From Algicola sagamiensis DSM 14643 (lineage in GTDB: Bacteria; Pseudomonadota; Gammaproteobacteria; Enterobacterales; Alteromonadaceae): a stretch of DNA of 64,000 nt. Shown piece by piece: positions 59,640 through 64,000 of the stretch (position 1 is its first letter; every line of letters begins with the position of its first letter). The stretch is taken from NCBI RefSeq assembly GCF_000374485.1, contig NZ_KB894493.1, positions 310,001-374,000 on the forward strand, read 5' to 3'. Under the pieces are notes generated by a model. The model did no database searches. It saw nothing but the letters and a program-made list of their open reading frames with translations, and was not told the origin of the DNA. Position numbers and translations under genes: made by a program.

Positions 59640-59658
59640 ATTCTCCTTTGATTTTTAT

Positions 59659-60168
59659 TTAAGCCACTAAGCCCAAAACAGCCCCACAAACACCACCGAT
59701 TAAGGCGAAAATAACGGGCTTGGTTGAGCTTTTGGAATTTATTTCTTGTTTTTCTTTTGGGTTCATCTTCGGTTCAGGTTGTTCCTCTATAATGCCCACT
59801 TCTTCGGAAGGCAGTGAGTCCAACTGACTGCATGTCTTACCAGCAGTATCTGAAGAATTGGCGGCCGCTTCAGAGGAACTCGCGTTCACTATCAATTCCT
59901 TCTCTGTTGCGGCTTCCGCCTGTTCCAACGTTTCGATATTTGAGTGCATATTGTCTTTGATTTTTGTCTGGCGAACCGCTCCATGTGATTGGTCCGTACC
60001 GCAGTTGTCACAAATCAGGTAGTACAATCCCTTGCGCTTACCCTTTGCCTCATGGACCGAGGCGACCTCATTACATGCGAAGCAACGGATCACACCGCGG
60101 ATCGGGTTTTTACTTCCTCGAACTGGAAAGGTTCCATCGACTGTTTTTATTGTTTTAATATTGCTCAT
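59659..60168 (-). CDS. Zinc-ribbon protein with C-terminal membrane anchor
   Basis: 169 residues, ATG after AAGGGG in a 4-base overlap. A four-cysteine ribbon (CFACNEV...CDNCGTD, residues about 29-57), a disordered acidic middle, and a C-terminal membrane helix (PVIFALIGGVCGAVLGLVA). Could tether DNA or the ATPase to the membrane during packaging. Confidence 0.65.
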   Translation of the reverse strand: MSNIKTIKTVDGTFPVRGSKNPIRGVIRCFACNEVASVHEAKGKRKGLYYLICDNCGTDQSHGAVRQTKIKDNMHSNIETLEQAEAATEKELIVNASSSEAAANSSDTAGKTCSQLDSLPSEEVGIIEEQPEPKMNPKEKQEINSKSSTKPVIFALIGGVCGAVLGLVA

Positions 60169-60347
60169 GCGTTCCCCTTGATTTCTTCTTTCAATGCTTC
60201 AACCTCTTCTACCAACATATAAATCAGTTCTGTGCTTGCATCTATCGCATCCAGTGCAGCCGATTTCATTTCCATCATATTTGCAGCTCGTGCAGCTTTG
60301 ATTTTTGATTTAGTCGCGTAATATTGTTCAGTCAGTGCGCTAGCCAT
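60165..60347 (-). CDS. Small helical prophage protein
   Basis: 60 residues, probably coiled coil (YYATKSKIKAARAANMMEMK, LVEEVEALKEEIKG). It starts inside the end of the initiator gene and overlaps the next gene by 4 bases. Unknown function. Confidence 0.6.
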   Translation of the reverse strand: MASALTEQYYATKSKIKAARAANMMEMKSAALDAIDASTELIYMLVEEVEALKEEIKGNA

Positions 60348-62031
60348 TTAGCAATTCCTCAAATTCATTTAGTGATTGTTGGTATGGGTCGATTGAATCA
60401 AATCGGTCTAAAAATCTAACGGTTTCATTCCAATAGCCTTGCCAGAAATTGGCAGAATCTCGGGTGATCTGGTCATTACCCTGGTGAATTTCTTTGTGGT
60501 CAACGTCATCATACTGAGTGATGATCTCTTTCAATGACCAATGGCGAGCGCCACAAGCGTATTGAATGAATTCGTTACATTTCTGCTTGTTTGGAAACGT
60601 AATACAATAATCAGAGCATCGAGGTTTTTGCCGGATATCGGTCCACTTTTGGCGAATGTCTAAATTCAGAGCTCCTATGCGCTCCCTCATCTTTTTTAGG
60701 ATGCTCTTGTACTTCTTATCCGTTGAATTTTTCTTGATCCCCTTTATTCGTTTATATTCTTCTTGCTTCTTTTTTCGTTCTCGTTGTAATGCATATATTT
60801 TTCCTTTTTCTTTTTGCATACCTGCTTTTATTTCTGCAATGATGCTGAGCATATGTTGCGTTTCATATGAAGCAATATTTTCCCAACCTGGAGCACGCGC
60901 AGGCTGGGAAATGTTGTAGCGATTCCCATAAATTTTCCCTTGCCCTTCTTCATTTCCTTTTGTGGTATAGCCAACAGCTTTTAAGATGTAGCTACCTGCT
61001 GCATTTTCATTTCTGATCCGTTCGATTTTGGCAAAGCCATGACTCCATAGCCGCTCAATACGATATGCCCATTGGTAAAAATACTTAGGTTCAACTTTCC
61101 AACGCATCAAAATGTGACAATGTGGATTTGATTCCCCTTTCTCATTTTCTGGTGCTTCTGCCACCCATATATAATCGAATGGTGAATCGTCTCCTGGTAT
61201 AACAACAGGTTCACCGATGCATTCGACTTCACCCCAAGGGTACTCTCTTGATCCACATTCTCCGTTTGTAATCCAACCACGTTGACGCATTTTTTTTAGC
61301 CCATCCATTAAACGTGAAATAGCCTTTCCAATGGTTAATTCCCCATTCGCTAATTTCTCTCGTGTTTTTTCATCAAAGGTAGGAGTAAGAAATGTTGTAT
61401 AACCACCACGTTTCATTTGAACATATGCGCTGGACTCAATAATTTTAGTGACGCTTTTACTTCCTAGCTTTTCAGTGACTCGGTTGCCGAAGCTTGATGG
61501 TGGTTTGATCCCCGGTGATGGCGTGAAATGAACCAAAAAACGATACTCACCATTCCATTGACGGTGTTGGAAACGGCAACTTATCGGACGATAAATATCT
61601 ACCTCGTTATTTTCCTTACTACCTTCCTCGCCATCTTGCTTCTTTGCTCTTCGGATTATTTCCTGCAAATTATTTCGAAGATCTGCATTTTCATCATGCT
61701 CGATATACTTTGTTCTATTCGCTAGCTTTTTTTCTCCGGGGTAAGCCACAAAGCAAGATGTACCATATGGAATTGCTGGTTTTTCTTCTTCTGAAACCTG
61801 TGTCCGACTTTGCGACCTTTTGACTAGCCTATCTAGTTCGTCACGTTCGTGACGCGCTAACGCGGTTGATCTGCGATGAATAAAACCCACTCTTTCAAGT
61901 TGCGCGGACTCTTTTCGAAGGTAGAATTTTGTCTCTCGGGATAATGAGTAGGTAATTGGTTTTTGAGGGAATTTAGAAAAGCGTAAGTAAGTGCGAAGTT
62001 CTTCAAAGAATTTATCTCCAAGACTAATCAT
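60340..62031 (-). CDS. Rolling-circle replication initiator with HUH motif, PM2 P12-like
   Basis: 563 residues. HUH metal motif at 304-306 (NPHCHILMRW). Candidate catalytic tyrosines Tyr348 and Tyr355 in AAGSYILKAVGYTTKG, six residues between them. The surrounding WVAEAPENEKGESNPHC and FAKIERIRNEN are typical of phage GpA-like initiators. A Lys-rich coiled-coil stretch lies near 405-445. It would nick the origin and drive rolling-circle replication, as P12 does in PM2. Overlaps the gene before it by 8 bases. Confidence 0.82.
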   Translation of the reverse strand: MISLGDKFFEELRTYLRFSKFPQKPITYSLSRETKFYLRKESAQLERVGFIHRRSTALARHERDELDRLVKRSQSRTQVSEEEKPAIPYGTSCFVAYPGEKKLANRTKYIEHDENADLRNNLQEIIRRAKKQDGEEGSKENNEVDIYRPISCRFQHRQWNGEYRFLVHFTPSPGIKPPSSFGNRVTEKLGSKSVTKIIESSAYVQMKRGGYTTFLTPTFDEKTREKLANGELTIGKAISRLMDGLKKMRQRGWITNGECGSREYPWGEVECIGEPVVIPGDDSPFDYIWVAEAPENEKGESNPHCHILMRWKVEPKYFYQWAYRIERLWSHGFAKIERIRNENAAGSYILKAVGYTTKGNEEGQGKIYGNRYNISQPARAPGWENIASYETQHMLSIIAEIKAGMQKEKGKIYALQRERKKKQEEYKRIKGIKKNSTDKKYKSILKKMRERIGALNLDIRQKWTDIRQKPRCSDYCITFPNKQKCNEFIQYACGARHWSLKEIITQYDDVDHKEIHQGNDQITRDSANFWQGYWNETVRFLDRFDSIDPYQQSLNEFEELLNG

Positions 62032-62353
62032 CCAGTAGGATCCCCCATCTAGCTATTAGCAGGCTCGCACATTTGATATTCCCAAGCTGATATTGTTTGA
62101 TGATTTCGTTGAGGCGAGAAATATAAAGTTGGGAAACACTGTTGATCTCTGACTTTGTACTATCGGAAGCACTTACTACTTTGTTGTAATAATTCGTTGT
62201 TGGTTGTTTGATATGCTCTTGGGAAGAACATTTGGAGCATAACTGCTGCTCCTTTTGGAAATATTGCCGAATACAGACATGATTTCTTGAATCGCATTGC
62301 TCGCAAGGGATTGGATCATCGTATAAATCGTAAACAGGAGGCAACTTTCTCAT
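62024..62353 (-). CDS. Zinc-ribbon prophage protein, paralogue 1
   Basis: 109 residues. CEQCDSRN...CSKCSSQEH ribbon (about 17-46), QPTTNYYNK, then SQLYISRLNEIIKQYQLGN. It is a paralogue of the next upstream gene, with the same spacing of cysteines, the QPTTxYY motif and the LYISRL motif. Likely a small DNA-binding regulator. Overlaps both neighbours. Confidence 0.65.
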   Translation of the reverse strand: MRKLPPVYDLYDDPIPCEQCDSRNHVCIRQYFQKEQQLCSKCSSQEHIKQPTTNYYNKVVSASDSTKSEINSVSQLYISRLNEIIKQYQLGNIKCASLLIARWGILLDD

Positions 62354-62676
62354 ACTTCAATCCCCCACTCTTGAATCGCTCTCACCGCACTTTCTTGATC
62401 TCCATCCTGATAGAGCTTTAAACAAGCCCGTAATCTAGAAATATAAAGTGATGAAATCATGTGATATTCAGTACAGCCATATTTCACTTCGGCCTTTGCT
62501 GCACGTCTGTAGTATTGTGTTGTCGGTTGTATTAAATGTTCATCAGTAGCGCATTCAAAACAAAGCCACTGAAATGGTTCAAGGTAAAGTGAGCGCTCTA
62601 AAAGCCAATCACCACCGCATCTTTCACATGTACTAAATTTGAATTCAAGTTCACCGTTATTGTCTTTGCTCATCAT
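62350..62676 (-). CDS. Zinc-ribbon prophage protein, paralogue 2
   Basis: 108 residues. CERCGGDW...CFECATDEH ribbon, QPTTQYYRRA, SSLYISRLRACLKLYQDGD. Paralogue of the gene at 62024 by tandem duplication. Its ATG overlaps the previous stop (TGATG). Confidence 0.65.
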   Translation of the reverse strand: MMSKDNNGELEFKFSTCERCGGDWLLERSLYLEPFQWLCFECATDEHLIQPTTQYYRRAAKAEVKYGCTEYHMISSLYISRLRACLKLYQDGDQESAVRAIQEWGIEV

Positions 62677-63047
62677 TCAATCCCCCACACATAACGAAAT
62701 TGTTCTTCTGTTGCGACTGTTGCTGAGTTCACATACACAAGTCCAAGCTCTATTACTTCAATGATTGCTTCGCGCAATCTCAGCTTTAAATCTGGTGAGA
62801 ATGTATGAAAGTCTGCCACTAGTAATTCATCAGTTGGCTTGGTGCTTGCCAATCGAAACAAAACCTTCTTGTTACGTGGCGACAACTCAGCCCAGCTTTG
62901 ATTAAATTCGAGCTGCAACATAGTGATACGGTAATGACGGCTCGTCATTTTGTGGTTTTCGATATTGCGGAGGTGTTCCGGCAAACGTTCAATAGCGGGT
63001 TGATAGCCCGCTTTCGTTTCTGAAAATAAAGTAACGACATTACCCAT
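62673..63047 (-). CDS. Prophage early protein, unknown
   Basis: 124 residues, ATG after AAGGAG. Soluble, helical (HYRITMLQLEFNQSWAELSPRNKKVLFRLAS, quoted in part). Second gene of the early operon after the Cox-like gene. No motif recognised. Confidence 0.6.
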   Translation of the reverse strand: MGNVVTLFSETKAGYQPAIERLPEHLRNIENHKMTSRHYRITMLQLEFNQSWAELSPRNKKVLFRLASTKPTDELLVADFHTFSPDLKLRLREAIIEVIELGLVYVNSATVATEEQFRYVWGIE

Positions 63048-63067
63048 GTGATTTCTCCTTGGGCTAG

Positions 63068-63313
63068 TTAGCGGGATTGAACTGAAATATTTATATTTGC
63101 TGCGTTTGCAGCTTCTACGGTAAGCGCCAGCATGTTGACGTACTTAGTACACCGCTCTGGGTTTTCCCCTGGGTTAACTGCTGGCTGATAAACTGGAACT
63201 TTCCCTCTTCGGATCATTGCATTGACTGCTACTACAGTTGTCCCCATCAACTCTGCATATTTCTCGATTGTCATGATTGGAGATTGCAAATTGAGAACTA
63301 TTGCGCTTTTCAT
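63068..63313 (-). CDS. Cox/excisionase-like DNA-binding regulator
   Basis: 81 residues, ATG after AAGGAATGAC. The region IMTIEKYAELMGTTVVAVNAMIRRGKVPVYQP is the winged-helix pattern of P2-type Cox proteins. It opens the leftward early operon and diverges from the repressor, the classic Cox/CI layout. Expected to repress the repressor promoter and to aid excision. Confidence 0.75.
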   Translation of the reverse strand: MKSAIVLNLQSPIMTIEKYAELMGTTVVAVNAMIRRGKVPVYQPAVNPGENPERCTKYVNMLALTVEAANAANINISVQSR

Positions 63314-63437
63314 ATGTCATTCCTTGTCTTATTTTCGATTCTGAAATGCTTTTTATTCATTGAATCGGTTAATTTCATGTACTATGTACTGCAATAATTA
63401 CTATATTTGTTTTACGTTTAATAACTTCTACCACAAA

Positions 63438-63487
63438 ATGGTTACCATACGTGACTATGGTTTCCAGTAGTTTCAAGTGGTAACTAT
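63438..63487. promoter_or_regulatory. Three operator sites between cox-like and repressor genes
   Basis: ATGGTTACCAT (63438-63448, perfect palindrome), ATGGTTTCCAG (63457-63467) and GTGGTAACTAT (63477-63487) start 19 and 20 bases apart, two helical turns each. The array lies in the divergent promoter region, ideal for cooperative CI binding. Confidence 0.75.
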
Positions 63488-63507
63488 ACTAGATCCAAAG
63501 TTACAAT

Positions 63508-63936
63508 ATGACAACTGAAAATATTCAAATTTCTACTAAAGAAATTGTTTCTCGCATGTGTGAAACATGGAAAGTTAAGGAATATCAGGAGCTTGCATCA
63601 ATTCTAAATTTGAATAGAACTGCTATTTCTAATTGGATAAGACGAGAAACGATCCCAGTAAAAGAATGTATTTATACCGCTCAGCAAAAAGGTGTTTCTC
63701 TTGACTGGTTGATTTTAGGGGATAAACCTCAGACACATGTGGTCACCACAAACGATAAGCTTGAATACGCAGTTTGGGAGTCTTTATCAACTGCTTTTGA
63801 ACTAGGGATAACGGATAAGTTTGATAAAACTCAAAAAGTAGCTCTGGGTCGAATGGTGGTTAAACGTGTTCAAAAACAAGGTGATATTCTTAAACCAGAA
63901 TCTATGCCTGATGATCTGAATGGCACATCTGACTAA
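63508..63936 (+). CDS. CI-like prophage repressor
   Basis: 142 residues. The Phage_CI_repr helix-turn-helix (KEYQELASILNLNRTAISNWIRR) is followed by IPVKECIYTAQQKGVSLDWLILGD, the family hallmark. The C-terminal part (75-142) is short, without a LexA-type Ser/Lys protease domain, so release is likely by a partner rather than self-cleavage. No clear ribosome site, perhaps low expression. Diverges from the Cox-like gene. Confidence 0.85.
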   Translation: MTTENIQISTKEIVSRMCETWKVKEYQELASILNLNRTAISNWIRRETIPVKECIYTAQQKGVSLDWLILGDKPQTHVVTTNDKLEYAVWESLSTAFELGITDKFDKTQKVALGRMVVKRVQKQGDILKPESMPDDLNGTSD

Positions 63937-63966
63937 ACCCCGCTAAGCGGGGTTATTTCTTTTTTG
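63936..63966 (+). terminator. Terminator of the repressor gene
   Basis: AACCCCGC / GCGGGGTT with a 3-base loop, then ATTTCTTTTTT, touching the stop codon. Confidence 0.92.
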
Positions 63967-64000
63967 GGAATTGAATTATGTTGCTCTGAGAACTACTTTC

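Larger units (their letters stand above)
51190..64000. mobile_element. PM2/corticovirus-like tailless prophage abutting ssrA (right end outside window)
   Basis: At least 12.8 kb. Left boundary placed at the end of ssrA, a common integration target. Hallmarks of PM2-type icosahedral membrane phages: major capsid protein of 270 residues (PM2 P2 is about 269), a small packaging ATPase (PM2 P9-like), an HUH rolling-circle initiator (PM2 P12-like), and a run of tiny single-helix membrane proteins. No tail, portal or large terminase genes. Nearly everything reads leftward; the repressor and one cargo gene read rightward. No integrase in view. Confidence 0.85.

Noticed and set aside
51190-64000. Filamentous (inovirus) or tailed prophage
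   Set aside because: No Zot/pIII-type proteins and no terminase, portal or tail genes; capsid and ATPase sizes fit the PM2 type.

Overview
The window reads as the chromosome of a Gram-negative gammaproteobacterium, probably marine. It carries fadR, fabA, nhaB, dsbB, aroC, prmB, serS, rarA, lolA, ftsK, lrp and ald in gammaproteobacterial arrangements, a tmRNA whose tag reads ANDENYALAA, and several secreted enzymes (subtilase, M9 collagenase) of the kind found in Vibrionaceae and Alteromonadales relatives. FadR is about 238 residues and lacks the insertion described for Vibrio FadR, so I do not assign a genus.

Layout. 1-4.5 kb: end of an exopolysaccharide/capsule export locus (Wzi-like barrel, SLBB export protein). 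4.9-15.6 kb: envelope and secreted proteins: a subtilase with two PPC domains, an MbnP/MbnH pair (copper-binding lipoprotein plus di-haem enzyme), Dps, a thioredoxin-NHL lipoprotein, a phosphodiesterase fused to a C-type lectin domain, and a collagenase. 15.6-16.4 kb: a frameshifted FkbM methyltransferase pseudogene. 16.6-27.4 kb: housekeeping block (fabA, fadR, nhaB, dsbB, yfcL, an NAD-kinase-like gene, epmC, an aldehyde dehydrogenase, an MFS carrier, aroC, prmB).

27.7-38.8 kb: a one-strand biosynthetic cluster. In transcription order: TubC_N-Cy-A-PCP peptide synthetase with a cysteine-type A-domain code, GMC oxidoreductase, type II thioesterase, acyl-CoA dehydrogenase, two GNAT acyltransferases, truncated haemoglobin, metallophosphoesterase, and a PPC-decarboxylase-like flavoprotein. 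This is the core enzyme set of the holomycin (dithiolopyrrolone) pathway. The tandem acyltransferases show sequence evidence of a local duplication. No local dithiol oxidase, exporter, stand-alone condensation protein or regulator is visible.

39.4-50.7 kb: a DUF2938 membrane protein, a TonB-dependent receptor, then serS-crcB-rarA-lolA-ftsK-lrp (one strand) diverging from ald. 50.8-51.2 kb: ssrA (tmRNA).

51.2-64 kb (continuing past the window): a tailless-phage prophage of the PM2/corticovirus type abutting the 3' end of ssrA. It has a CI-like repressor with three spaced operators, a Cox-like protein, an HUH rolling-circle initiator, a small packaging ATPase, a 270-residue major capsid protein, many tiny membrane proteins, two spike-like proteins and a lysis module. 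An inserted cargo block holds a DUF2971 gene on the opposite strand and a YafO-like toxin operon. No integrase is seen; it and attR must lie beyond base 64000 if present.
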